Shown piece after piece: positions 1 through 13,808 of a stretch of DNA of 64,000 nucleotides. This DNA is from Steinernema hermaphroditum. Lineage: Eukaryota > Nematoda > Chromadorea > Rhabditida > Steinernematidae. The position numbers were made by a program, and so were the translations under genes. Positions within the stretch are counted from its first letter, which is position 1, and each line of letters starts with the position of its first letter. Where the stretch lies: NCBI GenBank assembly GCA_030435675.1, contig CM059623.1, forward strand, positions 4,304,012 to 4,368,011, read 5' to 3'. A model generated the notes under the pieces. That model made no database searches and was not told the DNA's origin. It saw only the letters and a list, made by a program, of their open reading frames with translations.

Positions 1-837
1 TATGAGCAAGGGCCCTGCTGTCTCGAATTGAAAGTTTTGCAGGAAACTAAGATAGTCCACAGTAATTCCAACGGGAGTAGGCGCGTTCGATCAGGCTCGT
101 GCAGTTCTACAAGATCCAATCATAAAAATGCTATGGTACTTTGGAGCAGGAGGGTCAGATGCAGAGCTTTTGGTATGAGCAAGGGCCCTGCTGTCTCGAA
201 TTGAAAGTTTTGCAGGAAACTAAGATAGTCCACAGTAATTCCAACGGGAGTAGGCGCGTTCGATCAGGCTCGTGCAGTTCTACAAGATCCAATCATAAAA
301 ATGCTATGGTACTTTGGAGCAGGAGGGTCAGATGCAGAGCTTTTGGTATGAGCAAGGGCCCTGCTGTCTCGAATTGAAAGTTTTGCAGGAAACTAAGATA
401 GTCCACAGTAATCCCAACGGGAGTAGGCGCGTTCGATCAGGCTCGTGCAGTTCTACAAGATCCAATCATAAAAATGCTATGGTACTTTGGAGCAGGAGGG
501 TCAGATGCAGAGCTTTTGGTATGAGCAAGGGCCCTGCTGTCTCGAATTGAAAGTTTTGCAGGAAACTAAGATAGTCCACAGTAATCCCAACGGGAGTAGG
601 CGCGTTCGATCAGGCTCGTGCAGTTCTACAAGATCCAATCATAAAAATGCTATGGTACTTTGGAGCAGGAGGGTCAGATGCAGAGCTTTTGGTATGAGCA
701 AGGGCCCTGCTGTCTCGAATTGAAAGTTTTGCAGGAAACTAAGATAGTCCACAGTAAATCCAACGGGAGTAGGCGCGTTTGATCAGGCTCGTGCAGTTCT
801 ACAAGATCCAATCATAAAAATGCTATGGTACTTTGGA

Positions 838-3800
838 GCAGGAGGGTCAGATGCAGAGCTTTTGGTATGAGCGGGGGCCCTGCTGTCTCGAATTGAAAGT
901 TTTGCAGGAAACTAAGATAGTCCACAGTAATCCCAACGGGAATAGGCGCGTTCGATCAGGCTCGTGCAGTTCTACAAGATCCAATCATAAAAATGCTATG
1001 GTACTTTGGAGCAGGAGGGTCAGATGCAGAGCTTTTGGTATGAGCGGGGGCCCTGCTGTCTCGAATTGAAAGTTTTGCAGGAAACTAAGATAGTCCACAG
1101 TAAATCCAACGGGAGTAGGCGCGTTCGATCAGGCTCGTGCAGTTCTACAAGATCCAATCATAAAAATGCTATGGTACTTTGGAGCAGGAGGGTCAGATGC
1201 AGAGCTTTTGGTATGAGCGGGGGCCCTGCTGTCTCGAATTGAAAGTTTTGCAGGAAACTAAGATAGTCCACAGTAAATCCAGCGGGAGTAGGCGCGTTCG
1301 ATCAGGCTCGTGCAGTTCTACAAGATCCAATCATAAAAATGCTATGGTACTTTGGAGCAGGAGGGTCAGATGCAGAGCTTTTGGTATGAGCAAGGGCCCT
1401 GCTGTCTCGAATTGAAAGTTTTGCAGGAAACTAAGATAGTCCACAGTAATTCCAACGGGAGTAGGCGCGTTCGATCAGGCTCGTGCAGTTCTACAAGATC
1501 CAATCATAAAAATGCTATGGTACTTTGGAGCAGGAGGGTCAGATGCAGAGCTTTTGGTATGAGCAAGGGCCCTGCTGTCTCGAATTGAAAGTTTTGCAGG
1601 AAACTAAGATAGTCCACAGTAATCCCAACGGGAGTAGGCGCGTTCGATCAGGCTCGTGCAGTTCTACAAGATCCAATCATAAAAATGCTATGGTACTTTG
1701 GAGCAGGAGGGTCAGATGCAGAGCTTTTGGTATGAGCGGGGGCCCTGCTGTCTCGAATTGAAAGTTTTGCAGGAAACTAAGATAGTCCACAGTAATTCCA
1801 ACGGGAGTAGGCGCGTTCGATCAGGCTCGTGCAGTTCTACAAGATCCAATCATAAAAATGCTATGGTACTTTGGAGCAGGAGGGTCAGATGCAGAGCTTT
1901 TGGTATGAGCGGGGGCCCTGCTGTCTCGAATTGAAAGTTTTGCAGGAAACTAAGATAGTCCACAGTAAATCCAGCGGGAGTAGGCGCGTTCGATCAGGCT
2001 CGTGCAGTTCTACAAGATCCAATCATAAAAATGCTATGGTACTTTGGAGCAGGAGGGTCAGATGCAGAGCTTTTGGTATGAGCGGGGGCCCTGCTGTCTC
2101 GAATTGAAAGTTTTGCAGGAAACTAAGATAGTCCACAGTAAATCCAGCGGGAGTAGGCGCGTTCGATCAGGCTCGTGCAGTTCTACAAGATCCAATCATA
2201 AAAATGCTATGGTACTTTGGAGCAGGAGGGTCAGATGCAGAGCTTTTGGTATGAGCGGGGGCCCTGCTGTCTCGAATTGAAAGTTTTGCAGGAAACTAAG
2301 ATAGTCCACAGTAAATCCAACGGGAGTAGGCGCGTTCGATCAGGCTCGTGCAGTTCTACAAGATCCAATCATAAAAATGCTATGGTACTTTGGAGCAGGA
2401 GGGTCAGATGCAGAGCTTTTGGTATGAGCGGGGGCCCTGCTGTCTCGAATTGAAAGTTTTGCAGGAAACTAAGATAGTCCACAGTAAATCCAGCGGGAGT
2501 AGGCGCGTTCGATCAGGCTCGTGCAGTTCTACAAGATCCAATCATAAAAATGCTATGGTACTTTGGAGCAGGAGGGTCAGATGCAGAGCTTTTGGTATGA
2601 GCAAGGGCCCTGCTGTCTCGAATTGAAAGTTTTGCAGGAAACTAAGATAGTCCACAGTAATTCCAACGGGAGTAGGCGCGTTCGATCAGGCTCGTGCAGT
2701 TCTACAAGATCCAATCATAAAAATGCTATGGTACTTTGGAGCAGGAGGGTCAGATGCAGAGCTTTTGGTATGAGCAAGGGCCCTGCTGTCTCGAATTGAA
2801 AGTTTTGCAGGAAACTAAGATAGTCCACAGTAATCCCAACGGGAGTAGGCGCGTTCGATCAGGCTCGTGCAGTTCTACAAGATCCAATCATAAAAATGCT
2901 ATGGTACTTTGGAGCAGGAGGGTCAGATGCAGAGCTTTTGGTATGAGCGGGGGCCCTGCTGTCTCGAATTGAAAGTTTTGCAGGAAACTAAGATAGTCCA
3001 CAGTAAATCCAGCGGGAGTAGGCGCGTTCGATCAGGCTCGTGCAGTTGTACAAGATCCAATCATAAAAATGCTATGGTACTTTGGAGCAGGAGGGTCAGA
3101 TGCAGAGCTTTTGGTATGAGCGGGGGCCCTGCTGTCTCGAATTGAAAGTTTTGCAGGAAACTAAGATAGTCCACAGTAAATCCAACGGGAGTAGGCGCGT
3201 TCGATCAGGCTCGTGCAGTTCTACAAGATCCAATCATAAAAATGCTATGGTACTTTGGAGCAGGAGGGTCAGATGCAGAGCTTTTGGTATGAGCGGGGGC
3301 CCTGCTGTCTCGAATTGAAAGTTTTGCAGGAAACTAAGATAGTCCACAGTAAATCCAGCGGGAGTAGGCGCGTTCGATCAGGCTCGTGCAGTTCTACAAG
3401 ATCCAATCATAAAAATGCTATGGTACTTTGGAGCAGGAGGGTCAGATGCAGAGCTTTTGGTATGAGCAAGGGCCCTGCTGTCTCGAATTGAAAGTTTTGC
3501 AGGAAACTAAGATAGTCCACAGTAAATCCAACGGGAGTAGGCGCGTTCGATCAGGCTCGTGCAGTTCTACAAGATCCAATCATAAAAATGCTATGGTACT
3601 TTGGAGCAGGAGGGTCAGATGCAGAGCTTTTGGTATGAGCGGGGGCCCTGCTGTCTCGAATTGAAAGTTTTGCAGGAAACTAAGATAGTCCACAGTAAAT
3701 CCAGCGGGAGTAGGCGCGTTCGATCAGGCTCGTGCAGTTCTACAAGATCCAATCATAAAAATGCTATGGTACTTTGGAGCAGGAGGGTCAGATGCAGAGC

Positions 3801-5047
3801 TTTTGGTATGAGCAAGGGCCCTGCTGTCTCGAATTGAAAGTTTTGCAGGAAACTAAGATAGTCCACAGTAATCCCAACGGGAGTAGGCGCGTTCGATCAG
3901 GCTCGTGCAGTTCTACAAGATCCAATCATAAAAATGCTATGGTACTTTGGAGCAGGAGGGTCAGATGCAGAGCTTTTGGTATGAGCAAGGGCCCTGCTGT
4001 CTCGAATTGAAAGTTTTGCAGGAAACTAAGATAGTCCACAGTAATCCCAACGGGAGTAGGCGCGTTCGATCAGGCTCGTGCAGTTCTACAAGATCCAATC
4101 ATAAAAATGCTATGGTACTTTGGAGCAGGAGGGTCAGATGCAGAGCTTTTGGTATGAGCAAGGGCCCTGCTGTCTCGAATTGAAAGTTTTGCAGGAAACT
4201 AAGATAGTCCACAGTAAATCCAACGGGAGTAGGCGCGTTCGATCAGGCTCGTGCAGTTCTACAAGATCCAATCATAAAAATGCTATGGTACTTTGGAGCA
4301 GGAGGGTCAGATGCAGAGCTTTTGGTATGAGCAAGGGCCCTGCTGTCTCGAATTGAAAGTTTTGCAGGAAACTAAGATAGTCCACAGTAATCCAACGGGA
4401 GTAGGCGCGTTCGATCAGGCTCGTGCAGTTCTACAACATCCAATCATAAAAATGCTATGGTACTTTGGAGCAGGAGGGTCAGATGCAGAGCTTTTGGTAT
4501 GAGCAAGGGCCCTGCTGTCTCGAATTGAAAGTTTTGCAGGAAACTAAGATAGTCCACAGTAAATCCAACGGGAGTAGGCGCGTTCGATCAGGCTCGTGCA
4601 GTTCTACAAGATCCAATCATAAAAATGCTATGGTACTTTGGAGCAGGAGGGTCAGATGCAGAGCTTTTGGTATGAGCAAGGGCCCTGCTGTCTCGAATTG
4701 AAAGTTTTGCAGGAAACTAAGATAGTCCACAGTAAATCCAACGGGAGTAGGCGCGTTCGATCAGGCTCGTGCAGTTCTACAAGATCCAATCATAAAAATG
4801 CTATGGTACTTTGGAGCAGGAGGGTCAGATGCAGAGCTTTTGGTATGAGCAAGGGCCCTGCTGTCTCGAATTGAAAGTTTTGCAGGAAACTAAGATAGTC
4901 CACAGTAATCCAAACGGGAGTAGGCGCGTTCGATCAGGCTCGTGCAGTTCTACAAGATCCAATCATAAAAATGCTATGGTACTTTGGAGCAGGAGGGTCA
5001 GATGCAGAGCTTTTGGTATGAGCGGGGGCCCTGCTGTCTCGAATTGA
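838..5047 (+). repeat. Satellite sub-block with the GAGCGGGGGCC variant
   Basis: Between these positions many monomers carry GAGCGGGGGCC where the rest of the array has GAGCAAGGGCC or GAACAAGGGCC. The G-rich variant is frequent from about 838 to 3650, appears once more near 5024, and is not seen again to the right. In the same stretch AAATCC alternates with AATCCC. This is a local homogenisation zone inside the left array. Confidence 0.8.
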
Positions 5048-8000
5048 AAGTTTTGCAGGAAACTAAGATAGTCCACAGTAATCCAACGGGAGTAGGCGCG
5101 TTCGATCAGGCTCGTGCAGTTCTACAAGATCCAATCATAAAAATGCTATGGTACTTTGGAGCAGGAGGGTCAGATGCAGAGCTTTTGGTATGAGCAAGGG
5201 CCCTGCTGTCTCGAATTGAAAGTTTTGCAGGAAACTAAGATAGTCCACAGTAATCCAAACGGGAGTAGGCGCGTTCGATCAGGCTCGTGCAGTTCTACAA
5301 GATCCAATCATAAAAATGCTATGGTACTTTGGAGCAGGAGGGTCAGATGCAGAGCTTTTGGTATGAGCAAGGGCCCTGCTGTCTCGAATTGAAAGTTTTG
5401 CAGGAAACTAAGATAGTCCACAGTAAATCCAACGGGAGTAGGCGCGTTCGATCAGGCTCGTGCAGTTCTACAAGATCCAATCATAAAAATGCTATGGTAC
5501 TTTGGAGCAGGAGGGTCAGATGCAGAGCTTTTGGTATGAGCAAGGGCCCTGCTGTCTCGAATTGAAAGTTTTGCAGGAAACTAAGATAGTCCACAGTAAT
5601 CCAACGGGAGTAGGCGCGTTCGATCAGGCTCGTGCAGTTCTACAAGATCCAATCATAAAAATGCTATGGTACTTTGGAGCAGGAGGGTCAGATGCAGAGC
5701 TTTTGGTATGAGCAAGGGCCCTGCTGTCTCGAATTGAAAGTTTTGCAGGAAACTAAGATAGTCCACAGTAAATCCAACGGGAGTAGGCGCGTTCGATCAG
5801 GCTCGTGCAGTTCTACAAGATCCAATCATAAAAATGCTATGGTACTTTGGAGCAGGAGGGTCAGATGCAGAGCTTTTGGTATGAGCAAGGGCCCTGCTGT
5901 CTCGAATTGAAAGTTTTGCAGGAAACTAAGATAGTCCACAGTAATCCCAACGGGAGTAGGCGCGTTCGATCAGGCTCGTGCAGTTCTACAAGATCCAATC
6001 ATAAAAATGCTATGGTACTTTGGAGCAGGAGGGTCAGATGCAGAGCTTTTGGTATGAGCAAGGGCCCTGCTGTCTCGAATTGAAAGTTTTGCAGGAAACT
6101 AAGATAGTCCACAGTAATCCCAACGGGAGTAGGCGCGTTCGATCAGGCTCGTGCAGTTCTACAACATCCAATCATAAAAATGCTATGGTACTTTGGAGCA
6201 GGAGGGTCAGATGCAGAGCTTTTGGTATGAGCAAGGGCCCTGCTGTCTCGAATTGAAAGTTTTGCAGGAAACTAAGATAGTCCACAGTAATCCCAACGGG
6301 AGTAGGCGCGTTCGATCAGGCTCGTGCAGTTCTACAAGATCCAATCATAAAAATGCTATGGTACTTTGGAGCAGGAGGGTCAGATGCAGAGCTTTTGGTA
6401 TGAGCAAGGGCCCTGCTGTCTCGAATTGAAAGTTTTGCAGGAAACTAAGATAGTCCACAGTAATCCCAACGGGAGTAGGCGCGTTCGATCAGGCTCGTGC
6501 AGTTCTACAAGATCCAATCATAAAAATGCTATGGTACTTTGGAGCAGGAGGGTCAGATGCAGAGCTTTTGGTATGAGCAAGGGCCCTGCTGTCTCGAATT
6601 GAAAGTTTTGCAGGAAACTAAGATAGTCCACCGTAATCCCAACGGGAGTAGGCGCGTTCGATCAGGCTCGTGCAGTTCTACAACATCCAATCATAAAAAT
6701 GCTATGGTACTTTGGAGCAGGAGGGTCAGATGCAGAGCTTTTGGTATGAGCAAGGGCCCTGCTGTCTCGAATTGAAAGTTTTGCAGGAAACTAAGATAGT
6801 CCACAGTAATCCCAACGGGAGTAGGCGCGTTCGATCAGGCTCGTGCAGTTCTACAACATCCAATCATAAAAATGCTATGGTACTTTGGAGCAGGAGGGTC
6901 AGATGCAGAGCTTTTGGTATGAACAAGGGCCCTGCTGTCTCGAATTGAAAGTTTTGCAGGAAACTAAGATAGTCCACAGTAAACCCAGCGGGAGTAGGCG
7001 CGTTCGATCAGGCTCGTGCAGTTCTACAACATCCAATCATAAAAATGCTATGGTACTTTGGAGCAGGAGGGTCAGATGCAGAGCTTTTGGTATGAGCAAG
7101 GGCCCTGCTGTCTCGAATTGAAAGTTTTGCAGGAAACTAAGATAGTCCACAGTAATCCCAACGGGAGTAGGCGCGTTCGATCAGGCTCGTGCAGTTCTAC
7201 AACATCCAATCATAAAAATGCTATGGTACTTTGGAGCAGGAGGGTCAGATGCAGAGCTTTTGGTATGAGCAAGGGCCCTGCTGTCTCGAATTGAAAGTTT
7301 TGCAGGAAACTAAGATAGTCCACAGTAATCCCAACGGGAGTAGGCGCGTTCGATCAGGCTCGTGCAGTTCTACAACATCCAATCATAAAAATGCTATGGT
7401 ACTTTGGAGCAGGAGGGTCAGATGCAGAGCTTTTGGTATGAGCAAGGGCCCTGCTGTCTCGAATTGAAAGTTTTGCAGGAAACTAAGATAGTCCACAGTA
7501 ATCCCAACGGGAGTAGGCGCGTTCGATCAGGCTCGTGCAGTTCTACAACATCCAATCATAAAAATGCTATGGTACTTTGGAGCAGGAGGGTCAGATGCAG
7601 AGCTTTTGGTATGAGCAAGGGCCCTGCTGTCTCGAATTGAAAGTTTTGCAGGAAACTAAGATAGTCCACAGTAATCCCAACGGGAGTAGGCGCGTTCGAT
7701 CAGGCTCGTGCAGTTCTACAACATCCAATCATAAAAATGCTATGGTACTTTGGAGCAGGAGGGTCAGATGCAGAGCTTTTGGTATGAGCAAGGGCCCTGC
7801 TGTCTCGAATTGAAAGTTTTGCAGGAAACTAAGATAGTCCACAGTAATCCCAACGGGAGTAGGCGCGTTCGATCAGGCTCGTGCAGTTCTACAACATCCA
7901 ATGATAAAAATGCTATGGTACTTTGGAGCAGGAGGGTCAGATGCAGAGCTTTTGGTATGAGCAAGGGCCCTGCTGTCTCGAATTGAAAGTTTTGCAGGAA

Positions 8001-11000
8001 ACTAAGATAGTCCACAGTAATCCCAACGGGAGTAGGCGCGTTCGATCAGGCTCGTGCAGTTCTACAACATCCAATCATAAAAATGCTATGGTACTTTGGA
8101 GCAGGAGGGTCAGATGCAGAGCTTTTGGTATGAACAAGGGCCCTGCTGTCTCGAATTGAAAGTTTTGCAGGAAACTAAGATAGTCCACAGTAATCCCAAC
8201 GGGAGTAGGCGCGTTCGATCAGGCTCGTGCAGTTCTACAACATCCAATCATAAAAATGCTATGGTACTTTGGAGCAGGAGGGTCAGATGCAGAGCTTTTG
8301 GTATGAGCAAGGGCCCTGCTGTCTCGAATTGAAAGTTTTGCAGGAAACTAAGATAGTCCACAGTAATCCCAACGGGAGTAGGCGCGTTCGATCAGGCTCG
8401 TGCAGTTCTACAACATCCAATCATAAAAATGCTATGGTACTTTGGAGCAGGAGGGTCAGATGCAGAGCTTTTGGTATGAGCAAGGGCCCTGCTGTCTCGA
8501 ATTGAAAGTTTTGCAGGAAACTAAGATAGTCCACAGTAATCCCAACGGGAGTAGGCGCGTTCGATCAGGCTCGTGCAGTTCTACAACATCCAATCATAAA
8601 AATGCTATGGTACTTTGGAGCAGGAGGGTCAGATGCAGAGCTTTTGGTATGAGCAAGGGCCCTGCTGTCTCGAATTGAAAGTTTTGCAGGAAACTAAGAT
8701 AGTCCACAGTAATTCCAGCGGGAGTAGGCGCGTTCGATCAGGCTCGTGCAGTTCTACAACATCCAATCATAAAAATGCTATGGTACTTTGGAGCAGGAGG
8801 GTCAGATGCAGAGCTTTTGGTATGAACAAGGGCCCTGCTGTCTCGAATTGAAAGTTTTGCAGGAAACTAAGATAGTCCACAGTAATCCCAACGGGAGTAG
8901 GCGCGTTCGATCAGGCTCGTGCAGTTCTACAACATCCAATCATAAAAATGCTATGGTACTTTGGAGCAGGAGGGTCAGATGCAGAGCTTTTGGTATGAAC
9001 AAGGGCCCTGCTGTCTCGAATTGAAAGTTTTGCAGGAAACTAAGATAGTCCACAGTAATCCCAACGGGAGTAGGCGCGTTCGATCAGGCTCGTGCAGTTC
9101 TACAAGATCCAATCATAAAAATGCTATGGTACTTTGGAGCAGGAGGGTCAGATGCAGAGCTTTTGGTATGAGCAAGGGCCCTGCTGTCTCGAATTGAAAG
9201 TTTTGCAGGAAACTAAGATAGTCCACAGTAATTCCAGCGGGAGTAGGCGCGTTCGATCAGGCTCGTGCAGTTCTACAACATCCAATCATAAAAATGCTAT
9301 GGTACTTTGGAGCAGGAGGGTCAGATGCAGAGCTTTTGGTATGAGCAAGGGCCCTGCTGTCTCGAATTGAAAGTTTTGCAGGAAACTAAGATAGTCCACA
9401 GTAATCCCAACGGGAGTAGGCGCGTTCGATCAGGCTCGTGCAGTTCTACAACATCCAATCATAAAAATGCTATGGTACTTTGGAGCAGGAGGGTCAGATG
9501 CAGAGCTTTTGGTATGAGCAAGGGCCCTGCTGTCTCGAATTGAAAGTTTTGCAGGAAACTAAGATAGTCCACAGTAATCCCAACGGGAGTAGGCGCGTTC
9601 GATCAGGCTCGTGCAGTTCTACAACATCCAATCATAAAAATGCTATGGTACTTTGGAGCAGGAGGGTCAGATGCAGAGCTTTTGGTATGAACAAGGGCCC
9701 TGCTGTCTCGAATTGAAAGTTTTGCAGGAAACTAAGATAGTCCACAGTAATTCCAGCGGGAGTAGGCGCGTTCGATCAGGCTCGTGCAGTTCTACAACAT
9801 CCAATCATAAAAATGCTATGGTACTTTGGAGCAGGAGGGTCAGATGCAGAGCTTTTGGTATGAGCAAGGGCCCTGCTGTCTCGAATTGAAAGTTTTGCAG
9901 GAAACTAAGATAGTCCACAGTAATCCCAACGGGAGTAGGCGCGTTCGATCAGGCTCGTGCAGTTCTACAACATCCAATCATAAAAATGCTATGGTACTTT
10001 GGAGCAGGAGGGTCAGATGCAGAGCTTTTGGTATGAGCAAGGGCCCTGCTGTCTCGAATTGAAAGTTTTGCAGGAAACTAAGATAGTCCACAGTAATCCC
10101 AACGGGAGTAGGCGCGTTCGATCAGGCTCGTGCAGTTCTACAACATCCAATCATAAAAATGCTATGGTACTTTGGAGCAGGAGGGTCAGATGCAGAGCTT
10201 TTGGTATGAACAAGGGCCCTGCTGTCTCGAATTGAAAGTTTTGCAGGAAACTAAGATAGTCCACAGTAATCCCAACGGGAGTAGGCGCGTTCGATCAGGC
10301 TCGTGCAGTTCTACAACATCCAATCATAAAAATGCTATGGTACTTTGGAGCAGGAGGGTCAGATGCAGAGCTTTTGGTATGAGCAAGGGCCCTGCTGTCT
10401 CGAATTGAAAGTTTTGCAGGAAACTAAGATAGTCCACAGTAATCCCAACGGGAGTAGGCGCGTTCGATCAGGCTCGTGCAGTTCTACAACATCCAATCAT
10501 AAAAATGCTATGGTACTTTGGAGCAGGAGGGTCAGATGCAGAGCTTTTGGTATGAGCAAGGGCCCTGCTGTCTCGAATTGAAAGTTTTGCAGGAAACTAA
10601 GATAGTCCACAGTAATCCCAACGGGAGTAGGCGCGTTCGATCAGGCTCGTGCAGTTCTACAACATCCAATGATAAAAATGCTATGGTACTTTGGAGCAGG
10701 AGGGTCAGATGCAGAGCTTTTGGTATGAGCAAGGGCCCTGCTGTCTCGAATTGAAAGTTTTGCAGGAAACTAAGATAGTCCACAGTAATCCCAACGGGAG
10801 TAGGCGCGTTCGATCAGGCTCGTGCAGTTCTACAACATCCAATCATAAAAATGCTATGGTACTTTGGAGCAGGAGGGTCAGATGCAGAGCTTTTGGTATG
10901 AGCAAGGGCCCTGCTGTCTCGAATTGAAAGTTTTGCAGGAAACTAAGATAGTCCACAGTAATCCCAACGGGAGTAGGCGCGTTCGATCAGGCTCGTGCAG

Positions 11001-13633
11001 TTCTACAACATCCAATCATAAAAATGCTATGGTACTTTGGAGCAGGAGGGTCAGATGCAGAGCTTTTGGTATGAACAAGGGCCCTGCTGTCTCGAATTGA
11101 AAGTTTTGCAGGAAACTAAGATAGTCCACAGTAATCCCAACGGGAGTAGGCGCGTTCGATCAGGCTCGTGCAGTTCTACAACATCCAATGATAAAAATGC
11201 TATGGTACTTTGGAGCAGGAGGGTCAGATGCAGAGCTTTTGGTATGAGCAAGGGCCCTGCTGTCTCGAATTGAAAGTTTTGCAGGAAACTAAGATAGTCC
11301 ACAGTAATCCCAACGGGAGTAGGCGCGTTCGATCAGGCTCGTGCAGTTCTACAACATCCAATCATAAAAATGCTATGGTACTTTGGAGCAGGAGGGTCAG
11401 ATGCAGAGCTTTTGGTATGAGCAAGGGCCCTGCTGTCTCGAATTGAAAGTTTTGCAGGAAACTAAGATAGTCCACAGTAATCCCAACGGGAGTAGGCGCG
11501 TTCGATCAGGCTCGTGCAGTTCTACAACATCCAATCATAAAAATGCTATGGTACTTTGGAGCAGGAGGGTCAGATGCAGAGCTTTTGGTATGAACAAGGG
11601 CCCTGCTGTCTCGAATTGAAAGTTTTGCAGGAAACTAAGATAGTCCACAGTAATCCCAACGGGAGTAGGCGCGTTCGATCAGGCTCGTGCAGTTCTACAA
11701 CATCCAATCATAAAAATGCTATGGTACTTTGGAGCAGGAGGGTCAGATGCAGAGCTTTTGGTATGAACAAGGGCCCTGCTGTCTCGAATTGAAAGTTTTG
11801 CAGGAAACTAAGATAGTCCACAGTAAATCCAGCGGGAGTAGGCGCGTTCGATCAGGCTCGTGCAGTTCTACAAGATCCAATCATAAAAATGCTATGGTAC
11901 TTTGGAGCAGGAGGGTCAGATGCAGAGCTTTTGGTATGAACAAGGGCCCTGCTGTCTCGAATTGAAAGTTTTGCAGGAAACTAAGATAGTCCACAGTAAA
12001 TCCAGCGGGAGTAGGCGCGTTCGATCAGGCTCGTGCAGTTCTACAAGATCCAATCATAAAAATGCTATGGTACTTTGGAGCAGGAGGGTCAGATGCAGAG
12101 CTTTTGGTATGAGCAAGGGCCCTGCTGTCTCGAATTGAAAGTTTTGCAGGAAACTAAGATAGTCCACAGTAATCCCAACGGGAGTAGGCGCGTTCGATCA
12201 GGCTCGTGCAGTTCTACAACATCCAATCATAAAAATGCTATGGTACTTTGGAGCAGGAGGGTCAGATGCAGAGCTTTTGGTATGAGCAAGGGCCCTGCTG
12301 TCTCGAATTGAAAGTTTTGCAGGAAACTAAGATAGTCCACAGTAATCCCAACGGGAGTAGGCGCGTTCGATCAGGCTCGTGCAGTTCTACAACATCCAAT
12401 CATAAAAATGCTATGGTACTTTGGAGCAGGAGGGTCAGATGCAGAGCTTTTGGTATGAACAAGGGCCCTGCTGTCTCGAATTGAAAGTTTTGCAGGAAAC
12501 TAAGATAGTCCACAGTAATTCCAGCGGGAGTAGGCGCGTTCGATCAGGCTCGTGCAGTTCTACAACATCCAATCATAAAAATGCTATGGTACTTTGGAGC
12601 AGGAGGGTCAGATGCAGAGCTTTTGGTATGAGCAAGGGCCCTGCTGTCTCGAATTGAAAGTTTTGCAGGAAACTAAGATAGTCCACAGTAATCCCAACGG
12701 GAGTAGGCGCGTTCGATCAGGCTCGTGCAGTTCTACAACATCCAATCATAAAAATGCTATGGTACTTTGGAGCAGGAGGGTCAGATGCAGAGCTTTTGGT
12801 ATGAGCAAGGGCCCTGCTGTCTCGAATTGAAAGTTTTGCAGGAAACTAAGATAGTCCACAGTAATCCCAACGGGAGTAGGCGCGTTCGATCAGGCTCGTG
12901 CAGTTCTACAACATCCAATGATAAAAATGCTATGGTACTTTGGAGCAGGAGGGTCAGATGCAGAGCTTTTGGTATGAGCAAGGGCCCTGCTGTCTCGAAT
13001 TGAAAGTTTTGCAGGAAACTAAGATAGTCCACAGTAATCCCAACGGGAGTAGGCGCGTTCGATCAGGCTCGTGCAGTTCTACAACATCCAATCATAAAAA
13101 TGCTATGGTACTTTGGAGCAGGAGGGTCAGATGCAGAGCTTTTGGTATGAGCAAGGGCCCTGCTGTCTCGAATTGAAAGTTTTGCAGGAAACTAAGATAG
13201 TCCACAGTAATCCCAACGGGAGTAGGCGCGTTCGATCAGGCTCGTGCAGTTCTACAACATCCAATCATAAAAATGCTATGGTACTTTGGAGCAGGAGGGT
13301 CAGATGCAGAGCTTTTGGTATGAGCAAGGGCCCTGCTGTCTCGAATTGAAAGTTTTGCAGGAAACTAAGATAGTCCACAGTAATCCCAACGGGAGTAGGC
13401 GCGTTCGATCAGGCTCGTGCAGTTCTACAACATCCAATGATAAAAATGCTATGGTACTTTGGAGCAGGAGGGTCAGATGCAGAGCTTTTGGTATGAGCAA
13501 GGGCCCTGCTGTCTCGAATTGAAAGTTTTGCAGGAAACTAAGATAGTCCACAGTAATCCCAACGGGAGTAGGCGCGTTCGATCAGGCTCGTGCAGTTCTA
13601 CAACATCCAATCATAAAAATGCTATGGTACTTT

Positions 13634-13808
13634 GGAGCAGGAGGGTCAGATGCAGAGCTTTTGGTATGAACAAGGGCCCTGCTGTCTCGAAAGGCTTGAA
13701 AGTTTTGCAGGAAACTAAGATAGTCCACAGTAAATCCACCGGGAGTAGGCGCGTTCGATCAGGCTCGTGCAGTTCTACAAGATCCAATCATAAAAATGCT
13801 ATGGTACT
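13634..13808 (+). repeat. Satellite monomer with a 4-bp insertion
   Basis: One monomer reads TCTCGAAAGGCTTGAAAG where all others read TCTCGAATTGAAAG, a 4-bp insertion near 13690 that lengthens the unit to 177 bp. The following unit also has the rare CACCGGG core. It is a useful anchor for placing reads in an otherwise uniform array. Confidence 0.85.
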
